From assembly GCA_026225435.1 (NCBI GenBank), contig JAMFST010000463.1:1-19302 (forward strand): 19,302 bases of DNA, given 5' to 3'. Shown piece after piece: positions 1-18,220 of this stretch. This DNA is from Labilithrix luteola (lineage in GTDB: Bacteria; Myxococcota_A; Polyangia; Polyangiales; Polyangiaceae). The translations under genes were made by a program, and so were the position numbers. The notes beneath the pieces are model-generated. The model did no database searches. It had not been told where the DNA came from and was given only the letters and a program-made list of their open reading frames with translations. Position 1 is the stretch's first letter. Every line of letters starts with the position of its first letter.

Positions 1-1
1 C

Positions 2-811
2 AAGAGCAGCCCCGAGGCGGCCATCAGCAAGTACGATCAGGCGGTGAAGCTCGATCCGAGCAATCACCACATCCTGTGGAAGCTCGCTCTCGCCTACCAC
101 CGCAAGGGGGACTGGCAGAAGGACGCCGCCACCTGCGCGCAGGCGGAGAAGCTCGCGCCGACGTACGCCAACTACTTCTTCGAGCACGGCTACGCGCTCG
201 AGCAGCAGGCCGCCGCCGGTCCCACGAACTGGTCGGAGGCGAAGCAGCCCCTGCAGGACGCGATCTCCAAGGACCCGAACCTGGCCGACGCGTACGAGGA
301 GCTCGGCAACGTCGAGCTGCACCTCTCCGACGAGAAGGGGGCGCTCGACAACTACACCAAGGCGATCGAGCTGCTGCCGAGCCGCACCTCTTATTACGAG
401 TCGCTCGCATCTCTGTACATCCAGCTGTACTTCCTCGATCAGGCCGAGCAGGTCCTCAAGGAAGGCGTCACCTTCCTGCAGCCGGCCGACAAGCACGCCT
501 TCTCCCTCCACACCGGCCTCGGCCAGGTCGAGGAAGGGAAGGGGAACCTCGCGGGAGCCCTCGCCGAGTACGAGTCGGCCCGTAAGGCCTGCGACGCGGA
601 GCGCTGCAACGGCCCGGGACAGATGCTCGCCTACTACAACCTAGGTGTCGCCTACGCCAAGAGCGAGCCGCCCCGCAAGAGCGAGGCGGCGGCCTCCCTG
701 CAGCAGTTTTACAAGGCGTCCTGCAAGGGCGGCAAAGCCAACAACAAGCTCTCCGAGCAGTGTGGCACCGCGCAACAGTACGCCACCCAGCTGGGCACTC
801 CGCTTCAGTGA
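2..811 (+). CDS. TPR-repeat protein, 5'-truncated by window edge
   Basis: The reading frame is open from the first bases of the window, so the real start lies upstream; the GTG at 44 falls inside a TPR helix (A-V-K-L-D-P) and is not a credible start. The 269 visible residues contain at least three TPR units with the usual pattern of a small residue, an aromatic and a closing D-P or L-P: K-L-D-P-S-N near the start, then S-K-D-P-N-L-A-D-A-Y-E-E-L-G-N, then I-E-L-L-P. TPR units are protein-protein interaction modules. The C-terminal third is less regular and ends with several cysteines (A-C-D-A-E-R-C, A-S-C-K-G, E-Q-C-G-T), which would suit an exported protein, but the N-terminus is missing so location is unknown. 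It ends 290 bases before the giant TPR gene on the same strand, with palindromes between them. No specific function can be assigned. Confidence 0.85.
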   Translation, partial: KSSPEAAISKYDQAVKLDPSNHHILWKLALAYHRKGDWQKDAATCAQAEKLAPTYANYFFEHGYALEQQAAAGPTNWSEAKQPLQDAISKDPNLADAYEELGNVELHLSDEKGALDNYTKAIELLPSRTSYYESLASLYIQLYFLDQAEQVLKEGVTFLQPADKHAFSLHTGLGQVEEGKGNLAGALAEYESARKACDAERCNGPGQMLAYYNLGVAYAKSEPPRKSEAAASLQQFYKASCKGGKANNKLSEQCGTAQQYATQLGTPLQ

Positions 812-930
812 GGGGAGGCTCGCGCCTCGCGTTCACGAGGGGAGGCACGCGCCTCCCCGCCCTGGCCGGCTCCGCCGTCCAGACGCCCCCCACCCGGTCG
901 CTCCGCTACGCGTCGCGAGTGCCGGTTGGC
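811..930. repeat. Cluster of palindromes, REP-like intergenic element
   Basis: Immediately after the stop codon of the TPR gene, AGGGGAGGC-N-CGCGCCT occurs twice (811-827 and 838-854). The second copy makes a perfect 8-base stem, GGGGAGGC/GCCTCCCC, around a 4-base loop (839-858). A second hairpin follows at 862-882 (CTGGCCGGC/GCCGTCCAG, one mismatch). Next come CCCGGTCGCTCCGCTACGCG-type sequences at about 893-912 that look like a decayed third palindrome. No T-tract follows any of the stems, so these are poor intrinsic terminators, although they could act as 3'-end stabilisers of the upstream transcript. Dispersal elsewhere in the genome is an inference. Confidence 0.5.
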
Positions 931-1052
931 GTTGGTGCGTACGATTCGTGACAGCCGTTGTCTTAAAAGCGCGCGACCGTTCGCGCTCTGATAGCCTCGG
1001 ATGCTCGAAAATAAGCTCCGACGTTGCGCGTTGTCACGCGTCCCGTCGGTCT

Positions 1053-1071
1053 CCGGAGCGTCGTGCTCCGG
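1053..1071 (+). promoter_or_regulatory. Leader hairpin upstream of the giant TPR gene
   Basis: CCGGAGC (1053-1059) and GCTCCGG (1065-1071) form a perfect 7-base stem with a 5-base loop. It lies 30 bases before the ATG at 1102, so it would not cover the AGGGG ribosome-binding site at 1093-1097. It may be a leader structure or a protein-binding dyad. I see no convincing sigma-70 or sigma-54 promoter between 930 and 1100, so the transcription start is unknown. Confidence 0.3.
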
Positions 1072-1101
1072 CTGGCAGTTGTGACCCAAGCTAGGGGTTC
1101 C

Positions 1102-12738
<11,637 letters not shown>

Positions 12739-12764
12739 ACGCGTAGTCAGTCGTGTCCGAGGAC

Positions 12765-12804
12765 AGCCTCCTTCCCGTCCGGGACAGGAGGCTATTCGCT
12801 TTTT
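12765..12804 (+). terminator. Intrinsic terminator of the giant TPR gene
   Basis: AGCCTCC (12765-12771) pairs with GGAGGCT (12787-12793), and the loop itself contains an inner stem TCCCG/CGGGA. ATTCGCTTTTT follows, giving a short T-tract. The structure begins 27 bases after the TGA, the usual place for a Rho-independent terminator, and separates the giant gene from the FHA activator gene. Confidence 0.8.
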
Positions 12805-12839
12805 GTGGCTCTTTCCTCGAGTGAACCGCGCCGCGCGCG

Positions 12840-12856
12840 CTGGCACCGGCGGTGCT
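12840..12856 (+). promoter_or_regulatory. Sigma-54 (-24/-12) promoter candidate for the FHA activator gene
   Basis: The sequence C-TGGCAC-CGGCG-GTGCT matches the sigma-54 consensus YTGGCAC-N5-TTGCW at all but one base of the -12 box. The invariant GG (12842-12843) and GC (12854-12855) are exactly 10 bases apart. Transcription would begin near 12867, giving a leader of about 60 bases before the ATG at 12928. The gene it precedes encodes a sigma-54 activator, so feedback control is a natural inference. The match is by eye only. Confidence 0.55.
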
Positions 12857-12864
12857 TTAACCGT

Positions 12865-12887
12865 GTTGCGATGTGGGAGTACGCAAC
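12865..12887. promoter_or_regulatory. Dyad at the predicted start of the FHA activator transcript
   Basis: GTTGCG (12865-12870) and CGCAAC (12882-12887) form a 6+6 inverted repeat with half-sites 17 bases apart centre to centre, overlapping the transcription start predicted from the sigma-54 site. It could be an operator for a dimeric HTH protein or a leader hairpin. The half-sites are short, so chance is a real alternative. Confidence 0.3.
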
Positions 12888-12927
12888 GTCGTGAGCGGAC
12901 GGTCGAACGAGAGAACGGGGAGAAGCG

Positions 12928-14247
12928 ATGAGCGCGATGGTGAAGGAAGACCGGCCGTCGGGGACGCTGGAGATCGCCGCGGTGGACTGGCGCATGGCGT
13001 CGCGACGGAGCTGGTTCGTCGAGGTGCACGACGAGGGGGACGCGGTGCGGCGGGTGCCGCTCACCGAGATGCGCATGGTCGTCGGCTCCGGGAGCGAAGC
13101 CGACCTGGTGGTGAACGATCGCGCGGTGAGCAAGCGGCACTGCGTGCTCACGCACGTGGGCGGCCGCATCGTGGTGAAGGACCTTGGCTCGCGCAACGGT
13201 ACCTACCTCGGCGGCGGCCGCGTGCAGGAGGCGTCGTGTGTCGAGGGGGCCACCTTGTCCATCGGCCGCGCGACCCTCGTGTGCGGCTCGGTGGAGGAGA
13301 ACACGCTCGAGGACTCGTCGGAGGACGAGGACTTCCGCCCGCTGCCGAACATCGTCGGGCAGTCGCAGGCGATGCGGAAGATCGCTCACCAGGTACGGCG
13401 CCAGGCGAACAAGACGCAGCCGGTGCTCATCGCGGGGGAGAGCGGTACCGGCAAGGACCTCATCGCCCGGGCGCTGCACCTGGAGAGCGCGCGTTCGTCC
13501 GCCAACTTCGTGGCGGTGAACATGGGTGGTGTGTCGCGCGAGCTGGTGGAGAGCGAGCTCTTTGGTCACGAGCGGGGAGCCTTCACCGGGGCGGTGGCGC
13601 GGCGGCCGGGCGCGTTTGCCGACGCCGAGGGGGGCACCTTGTTCCTCGACGAGATCGGAGATCTTCCGCTCGACGTGCAGCCGAAGTTGCTCCGTGCGCT
13701 CGACGGCTACGAGATTCGCCCGATCGGCGGAACCGGCGCGGGGCGCAAGCCGAACGTGCGCGTGGTGGCGGCGACGCACGTGAACCTGAAGGAGCGCGTG
13801 GCCAAGGGGCTCTTTCGCGAGGACCTCTTCTACCGGCTCGACGTGCTGCTTATCAAGGTGCCGCCTCTGCGCGCGCGCAAGGCGGACATCGTCTCCATCG
13901 CCAAGGCCATGATGCGCGGAGAGCGCGCAGCGGAGTTCGGCGTGCGGCAGCTGACCCCCGAAGCGCTGGCGCGGCTGGTGGAGCACGACTGGCCGGGGAA
14001 CGTGCGGCAGCTCAAGAGCGTGTTGCTTCGCGCGGCAGACGCTGCGACGGACCGGGAGTGGATCGATGCCAAGGCGGTCGATCGCGGCCTGCGCAGCGAG
14101 GGGGAGACGGCGACGCCGCTGTCCTTCACGCCGCCGCTGGCACGCGCGTGGCTCGAACACCACGGGGGAAACCTGAGCGCCGCGGCGCGCAAGGCCGGTT
14201 ATCCGCGAACCAGCTTCCGCAAGCTGATGGAGCGGGACAAGAAGTAG
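12928..14247 (+). CDS. FHA-domain sigma-54-dependent transcriptional activator (bEBP)
   Basis: The product has 439 residues; GGGGAG lies 5 bases before the ATG. Residues about 30-120 are an FHA domain with the phosphothreonine-binding signature (R65-A-V-S-K-R-H71, G87-S-R-N-G91). Residues about 141-370 are a sigma-54 AAA+ domain: Walker A G170-E-S-G-T-G-K-D, the sigma-54 contact loop GAFTGA at 217-222 (intact), Walker B L-F-L-D-E ending at 242, arginine-finger region F-R-E-D-L-F-Y-R (R297, R303), and W355-P-G-N-V-R-Q-L. A Fis-type helix-turn-helix lies at about 405-435 ([11 protein letters not shown]). Such proteins hydrolyse ATP to open promoters bound by sigma-54 RNA polymerase. In this subclass the FHA domain replaces a response-regulator receiver and is thought to read Ser/Thr-kinase phosphorylation. 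Many occur in myxobacteria, where several act in development. The loop N-M-G-G after N198 differs from the common N-C-A-A. The target genes are unknown; its own promoter and the downstream lipoprotein gene are candidates. Confidence 0.95.
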   Translation: MSAMVKEDRPSGTLEIAAVDWRMASRRSWFVEVHDEGDAVRRVPLTEMRMVVGSGSEADLVVNDRAVSKRHCVLTHVGGRIVVKDLGSRNGTYLGGGRVQEASCVEGATLSIGRATLVCGSVEENTLEDSSEDEDFRPLPNIVGQSQAMRKIAHQVRRQANKTQPVLIAGESGTGKDLIARALHLESARSSANFVAVNMGGVSRELVESELFGHERGAFTGAVARRPGAFADAEGGTLFLDEIGDLPLDVQPKLLRALDGYEIRPIGGTGAGRKPNVRVVAATHVNLKERVAKGLFREDLFYRLDVLLIKVPPLRARKADIVSIAKAMMRGERAAEFGVRQLTPEALARLVEHDWPGNVRQLKSVLLRAADAATDREWIDAKAVDRGLRSEGETATPLSFTPPLARAWLEHHGGNLSAAARKAGYPRTSFRKLMERDKK

Positions 14248-14306
14248 CCGCCGCTTCAGCCGTGTATCTCGCGTTCGCGGCGGGTGCCTTGCTACGGTGC
14301 GTGCGG

Positions 14307-15716
14307 ATGTCCAAAAGGTGGATCTTCTTGCTGCTGGGCTCGATGTCCGGTTGTACATGCTCCAAGGCGGGCGGTGGCTCCGCCGTGGATGCGGACGGTG
14401 GCCCCGGGCTCACCGTGCTCGAGGCGAGCGCTCCGGTGACGGTGGGCGCGTCGGATCCGCGCTACTCGGCGCCGATCGCCGCGGGGCGGAGCGAGGCGGG
14501 CGATCTCTACGTGGCGGGGCTGGTGGTGCCGGCCGGGTCGATCGAGCTGACGCGCTTGACCGCGGACGGAGCGGGCGCCGACGCCGGGCGCCGCGTCGCC
14601 TGGACCAAGCCGGTGATGACGACCGTGAAGTGGGCGGCGGACGCGGAGCTATCGGTGCAGCCGCTCGGGCCGGGGCTGGCGGTGGCCTGGGAAGGGCTGC
14701 GCGCCGGCAAGCAGGGGCGCTTCGTCCAGCTGGTGACGGTGGACGGGGAGCCGCACGGCGACGTCTTCCCGGTCGACGGATCGGTCTGCACGACGAAGAC
14801 GGAGCTGGCCTGGCCGGAGCATGGGCCGCACGGCACGCGCATCGTGGCGCGCAGCTGGGACGGCGCGAGCCACGAGGTGGCGCACCTGGCCGCCGATCGC
14901 GAGCCGACGCTGGCGTGCGGCGTGACGAAGATCTTCGCCACCGGGGAAGGGGACGACGACGTCACCCTCGCGCTGCCGGGGGCCGCCGGGGACGCGGCGC
15001 ACACGCTGCGGCTCATTGGCGCGAGCGACTTCTCCGCCAAGGACGACGAGCGGTCGCACGAGCTGTACACCTGGGGAGACCAGCTGGGCGTCGTGCGCGT
15101 CGGCGCCAGCGGTGCCCTCGCCCGGCGCGAGGTCGGTGACGTGATGTCGGCCTGGATCGCCTCGCCGCGCCCGCTGGCCGACGATGACGACGTGGAGGCG
15201 GTCGACGCCGACGCGCACGCCACCTACGTCGTCTGGACGCACGACGATGAAGACGCTTGCGGCGACTCGGGCGCGTCGGCTTCCAGCGTGCACGTGCGCG
15301 TCCTGCCCCGCGCTCCAGGCAACGTCAGCGCTCTCGGCGACGCGGCGCCTGCTCCGGTGCCGGCGCGCGCGGCGGCTGCCGTGTCCACCGAGAGCGACGT
15401 GCAGCTCGCGCCCACCGACTGCTCGCGCGACGTCGGACCGTTCTGGACCGAGAGCCTCGGCGACGACCTGATCATCGCCTGGGCCGAGCGCACCAGCCGC
15501 CAGGACAAGACCACTGCGCCGATCGCCGCGCTCTCCTACCGCCGCATGCGCGGCGCGGAGATCGTGGCGCAAGGCAAAGTCGACGCGCACGCCGACGCTC
15601 TCGTCTCGGCCGGCTGCGATCCGAAGGCAGGCCACTGCTACGCCGCCGCGCTCACCCGCGCCGCCGGCACCGACGTGATGGCACCGGAAGCCGCGCGGGT
15701 CCTGCAGTACCCGTGA
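14307..15716 (+). CDS. Putative lipoprotein, beta-rich, function unknown
   Basis: The product has 469 residues. The ATG at 14307 is followed by a short basic and hydrophobic leader (M-S-K-R-W-I-F-L-L-L-G-S-M-S-G-C). This fits a lipoprotein signal with Cys16 as the lipidated residue, although Met at -3 is unusual. There is no clear ribosome-binding site, and a GTG two codons earlier is possible. The mature part is rich in Gly, Asp and short beta-strand-like stretches with regularly spaced Trp (V-A-W-T-K, V-A-W-E-G, R-S-W-D-G, Y-T-W-G-D, V-V-W-T-H, I-A-W-A-E), which suggests a beta-propeller; this is inference from pattern. Six further cysteines besides C16 and C18 could form disulfides, fitting an envelope location. 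It starts 59 bases after the FHA activator gene on the same strand with no terminator between, so cotranscription is plausible. No family was recognised. Confidence 0.8.
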   Translation: MSKRWIFLLLGSMSGCTCSKAGGGSAVDADGGPGLTVLEASAPVTVGASDPRYSAPIAAGRSEAGDLYVAGLVVPAGSIELTRLTADGAGADAGRRVAWTKPVMTTVKWAADAELSVQPLGPGLAVAWEGLRAGKQGRFVQLVTVDGEPHGDVFPVDGSVCTTKTELAWPEHGPHGTRIVARSWDGASHEVAHLAADREPTLACGVTKIFATGEGDDDVTLALPGAAGDAAHTLRLIGASDFSAKDDERSHELYTWGDQLGVVRVGASGALARREVGDVMSAWIASPRPLADDDDVEAVDADAHATYVVWTHDDEDACGDSGASASSVHVRVLPRAPGNVSALGDAAPAPVPARAAAAVSTESDVQLAPTDCSRDVGPFWTESLGDDLIIAWAERTSRQDKTTAPIAALSYRRMRGAEIVAQGKVDAHADALVSAGCDPKAGHCYAAALTRAAGTDVMAPEAARVLQYP

Positions 15717-15771
15717 GAGAGGGTATTCATAAACCGCGGATATGGCCGCAAATCGTCGGTCAGCGTCGGTC

Positions 15772-15789
15772 GCGCTACGTGAGTAGCGC
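15772..15789. terminator. Hairpin between convergent genes
   Basis: GCGCTAC (15772-15778) and GTAGCGC (15783-15789) form a perfect 7-base stem with loop GTGA in the 164-base gap between the ends of two convergent genes. There is no T-tract on either side, so a classic Rho-independent terminator is doubtful. The position suggests a bidirectional 3'-end structure. Confidence 0.35.
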
Positions 15790-15880
15790 TCCCTCGGCTT
15801 CCCTGGCTTTGCAGCCATCTCCACGGTTTCTGAGACCTCTCGGTGCTCGGGTCTTGAATGCAACGCTCTCTGAGAACGCT

Positions 15881-16996
15881 CTAGAAGGTCCCGGTCAGCG
15901 ACAGGCCCTGCGTCGTCTGGCCGAGGATCGGGGTGACGTCGAGGTGCAGGCCGCCGCTCGTGGGCGTCGGCGGGGTGGCCGCGGGGGTCGAGCTGTCGCT
16001 CTTCGGGGCGACGAAGTAGTAGACGATGCCGCCGACCAGGGCGACGGCGCCGACGATGAGGCCGATGTCGCGGACCGTCCCGTCGGTGGTCGCCTGGCTG
16101 TTGTCGGTGGAGAGCGCGCTGCACGCCTGGCCGAACTTCGCCACGGTCGCCGCGTCGGTCGACGAGCAGGTGGTGCCGTTGCCGCCGTGGGCGTTGATGA
16201 GGGCGGTGGCGCTGGTGGCCGAGTCGCTCGCCTTGCCGTGGCCGACGGCGGCGATGATGGCCGTGGCGAAGCCGGCAACGGCCACACCGCCCGCGATGTA
16301 CACCGGCAGCATGTGCGCGGGCGGATGGAACCGCCCGGGCGTGTTCGTATCGACCTTGGCGGTCACGGTGGCGGCGGGGGCAGCCTGCCCCTGGGCCGCT
16401 TGCTGCGACGGCGGGACCACGTTCACCACGGTGGCCTGGCCGGCGACGGCGACCACCTGTTGCTCGGCGGTCCCGATGCGGACCTGGTGGGCGCCGGGCG
16501 CGACGTCGATGGGATCGGGCAGCGGAGTCGTGCCCACGCTCTCGCCGTCGACGTAGGTGTCGAGGCCCGCGCCCCCCTTGATCTCGAGGCGACCGAGCGA
16601 CTCCTCCGCCTCGTTGAGCCCCTGCTGCGCCGTGGTGGTGGAGGCCAGCGACGGGGTGTCCTCGTGGAGGAAGCGGCGGTAGTAGCGGGCCGCTTCGAGC
16701 GTGCGCCCCGTGCGCAGGCAGCTCTGGGCGATGTTGAGGAAGATCGCCGGGTGCGCGTGCAGGCGGTAGGCCTCGAGGAAGGCGCTGCGCGCCCGCTCGT
16801 AGTCCTTGTTGTCGTAGGCGTGGACGCCCTCCTGGAACTTCGCGCGCGCGGCCTTGATCTGAGCTGCCTCGCTCTTGTTCGCCGCGCCCTTCTTCGGGTG
16901 CGTGCTGGTCTGCGCGTAGGCGGTGTCGACCGGTGCGAGCGCCACGACGGAGGTGAGCGACAGGAGAACGGCGACGCAGGAGGAGCGAAGATGCAT
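15881..16996 (-). CDS. Exported TPR/PEGA-domain protein with two hydrophobic helices
   Basis: The product has 371 residues. A Sec signal peptide covers 1-28, with probable cleavage after A-Y-A. Two TPR units follow (about 51-84, with F-Q-E-G-V-H-A-Y-D-N-K-D-Y-E-R-A-R; about 85-118). A PEGA-like beta module covers 136-175 (G-R-L-E-I-K, Y-V-D-G-E-S-V-G-T-T-P-L, V-A-P-G-A-H-Q-V-R-I). Hydrophobic helices at about 231-252 and 309-330 flank a Ser/Thr-rich loop with two cysteines (277, 292) that may pair. The protein ends in alternating residues with a final Phe (L-S-L-T-G-T-F), a pattern seen at the C-terminus of outer-membrane strands. PEGA domains are common in surface proteins, and TPR+PEGA proteins are frequent in myxobacteria. 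It lies 65 bases downstream of the membrane protein gene at 17062-18147, so they are probably one transcript. No Shine-Dalgarno sequence is obvious. The specific role is unknown; an envelope scaffold is inferred. Confidence 0.85.
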   Translation of the reverse strand: MHLRSSCVAVLLSLTSVVALAPVDTAYAQTSTHPKKGAANKSEAAQIKAARAKFQEGVHAYDNKDYERARSAFLEAYRLHAHPAIFLNIAQSCLRTGRTLEAARYYRRFLHEDTPSLASTTTAQQGLNEAEESLGRLEIKGGAGLDTYVDGESVGTTPLPDPIDVAPGAHQVRIGTAEQQVVAVAGQATVVNVVPPSQQAAQGQAAPAATVTAKVDTNTPGRFHPPAHMLPVYIAGGVAVAGFATAIIAAVGHGKASDSATSATALINAHGGNGTTCSSTDAATVAKFGQACSALSTDNSQATTDGTVRDIGLIVGAVALVGGIVYYFVAPKSDSSTPAATPPTPTSGGLHLDVTPILGQTTQGLSLTGTF

Positions 16997-17061
16997 CGGC
17001 GACGCGAGCCTAGCAGGGACCCGCGGCCAAATTGAAATTGCGCGCCTTCCGGAACGGACGC

Positions 17062-18147
17062 TCAGAACGGAGACGAGCGGACGATGGTGCCCGGGGTCTT
17101 GTGCTTCACGGGAGCGGCCTTGGTGGCGCCGGTTGCCGCAGGGTGCGTGCTGCCTGCGGTCGTGCTTCCCGTGCCAGTGTTCGTGATCGCCGAGCTGGAC
17201 GCGGGAGATGCCGCCGTCGTGGCGGTCGCACCCGGTGCGGCAGCCGTGCCGATGGCGCCCGTTCGCGTTGGCGTCCCGCTGGTGTCAGCCGCTGCCGGGA
17301 CGGTCGCGGCGACGGTCGCCTGACCGCTCGGCGAGGTCGGCGATGTCGACGCCGCGGTCATCGCCGAGGCGGCGGAGCTCGACGCGGTGGCTCCCGCAGC
17401 GGCCGTCCGCGCGCTGGTCACGAACAGCGCCGCGGCTACACCACCGCCGAGCACCAGGACGCCCAGCCCGATGACCACCGCGCGGCGATTGCGACGGCGC
17501 CCCGGGAAGGACACCTCGCTCTTGTTGAGGACCATCGTGGGCTGGCTGCGCGCGGCACGCGCCCGCAGCTGCTCGACCGTCGGACCGCCGTAGGCCGCTT
17601 GCGCCATCGCGCCGGTGCTGCCCGCCGCTCCGGGCGCCGCGTGGGCGAACGGAGACGGGACCGTCTGTGGCGGCGGAGCATCGACCTCCACCGAGTGGCG
17701 CGGCTCGCTGATCTGCTGACGGCGCGGCGGCAGGTGCGGCTGCACGGCGACCGCGCTGGCCCCTTCCGGCTCGAGCTCGAGCTCGGGGACAGGCGCGGGG
17801 ATGGGAGCAGGGATGGGCGCGGTGAACGCGTTCAGCGCGCCGGGCGCGGCGGACGGACCGCGCGGAAGCTGCGCCAGGTCGTCGAACTCGTGCGAGGAGT
17901 CACGGCTGGTGGGCGCGACGACCGGCGCGTTTGGCTGCCGCGCCTTCACCGTGACGATCGGCGTCGCCACCCTGGGCTTCGAGGGGGGCGCGAGAGGGGC
18001 CGCCGGCTGCGGCGCGGAGTCCAGCTCCCACATCGGCTTGAGCACAGACGCGAAGCGCTCTGCGTCCTCCGCTGTCAGCGGTGACGACGCCGCCGGTGCT
18101 TGCGGCGATGCAGCACCTTGTCGTCCGTCCGAGCTCCCGCTGCTCAT
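17062..18147 (-). CDS. Single-pass membrane protein with Pro-rich cytoplasmic and Ala/Thr/Ser-rich outer segments
   Basis: The product has 361 residues. The ATG at 18147 is chosen because GGAGGAA lies about 9 bases upstream; the frame stays open up to 18558, but that extension overlaps the divergent amidase gene and is low-complexity basic sequence. Residues 25-45 hold a short possibly helical patch (L-T-A-E-D-A-E-R-F-A-S-V-L-K-P-M-W-E-L). About 46-200 is Pro/Ala-rich with A-P-I-P repeats and an E-L-E-L-E-P stretch. R217-R-R-N-R-R precedes a transmembrane helix at about 222-245, predicting the N-terminus inside. About 248-345 is Ala/Thr/Ser/Gly-rich and disordered, with the C-terminus V-R-S-S-P-F. 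The long disordered outer segment could span the periplasm. I recognise no family; it resembles regulatory or linker membrane proteins of myxobacteria only in architecture. Its downstream neighbour is the TPR/PEGA protein, suggesting a joint envelope function. Confidence 0.75.
   Translation of the reverse strand: MSSGSSDGRQGAASPQAPAASSPLTAEDAERFASVLKPMWELDSAPQPAAPLAPPSKPRVATPIVTVKARQPNAPVVAPTSRDSSHEFDDLAQLPRGPSAAPGALNAFTAPIPAPIPAPVPELELEPEGASAVAVQPHLPPRRQQISEPRHSVEVDAPPPQTVPSPFAHAAPGAAGSTGAMAQAAYGGPTVEQLRARAARSQPTMVLNKSEVSFPGRRRNRRAVVIGLGVLVLGGGVAAALFVTSARTAAAGATASSSAASAMTAASTSPTSPSGQATVAATVPAAADTSGTPTRTGAIGTAAAPGATATTAASPASSSAITNTGTGSTTAGSTHPAATGATKAAPVKHKTPGTIVRSSPF
17789..17821 (-). repeat. 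12-bp tandem repeat coding for A-P-I-P
   Basis: Near-identical 12-base units (GGCGCGGGGATG, GGAGCAGGGATG, then GGCGCGG-T) encode A-P-I-P-A-P-I-P-A-P-V-P on the minus strand inside the Pro-rich segment of the membrane protein. Short in-frame repeats like this can change copy number by slippage without breaking the gene. Confidence 0.6.
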
Positions 18148-18183
18148 TGCGCCTGATTCCTCCGCCTGCCCCTTCAGCAGAAA

Positions 18184-18212
18184 ACGGTAGCATCCTCGGG
18201 GGCTCCCCTCAA
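18184..18212 (-). promoter_or_regulatory. Weak sigma-70-like promoter candidate for the minus-strand pair
   Basis: Read on the minus strand, TTGAGG (18212-18207) and TACCGT (18189-18184) are separated by 17 bases, with 4/6 and 3/6 matches to consensus. It lies about 37 bases before the ATG at 18147 in the 73-base divergent gap shared with the amidase gene. The match is weak and GC-rich genomes throw up many such pairs. Confidence 0.25.
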
Positions 18213-18220
18213 ACGTCCCC

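Noticed and set aside
760..951. 63-codon frame over the palindrome cluster
   Set aside because: It begins inside the TPR gene and consists of repeat-derived sequence; no ribosome-binding site.
1024..1101. Alternative TTG start for the giant TPR protein
   Set aside because: It adds 26 residues without any domain and has no ribosome-binding site; ATG at 1102 has AGGGG in front.
12873..14306. Upstream extension of the lipoprotein frame through the FHA activator gene
   Set aside because: The extension is Arg/Gly/Ala-rich shadow sequence; the lipoprotein signal begins at 14307.
14649..16124. 491-codon minus-strand frame antisense to the lipoprotein
   Set aside because: The plus strand carries a lipoprotein signal and coherent beta-rich protein; the antisense product is Arg/His-rich without motifs.
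15257..17035. 592-codon plus-strand frame across the convergent region
   Set aside because: It is a shadow of the TPR/PEGA gene and the lipoprotein 3' end, Arg/Gly-rich with no recognisable domain.
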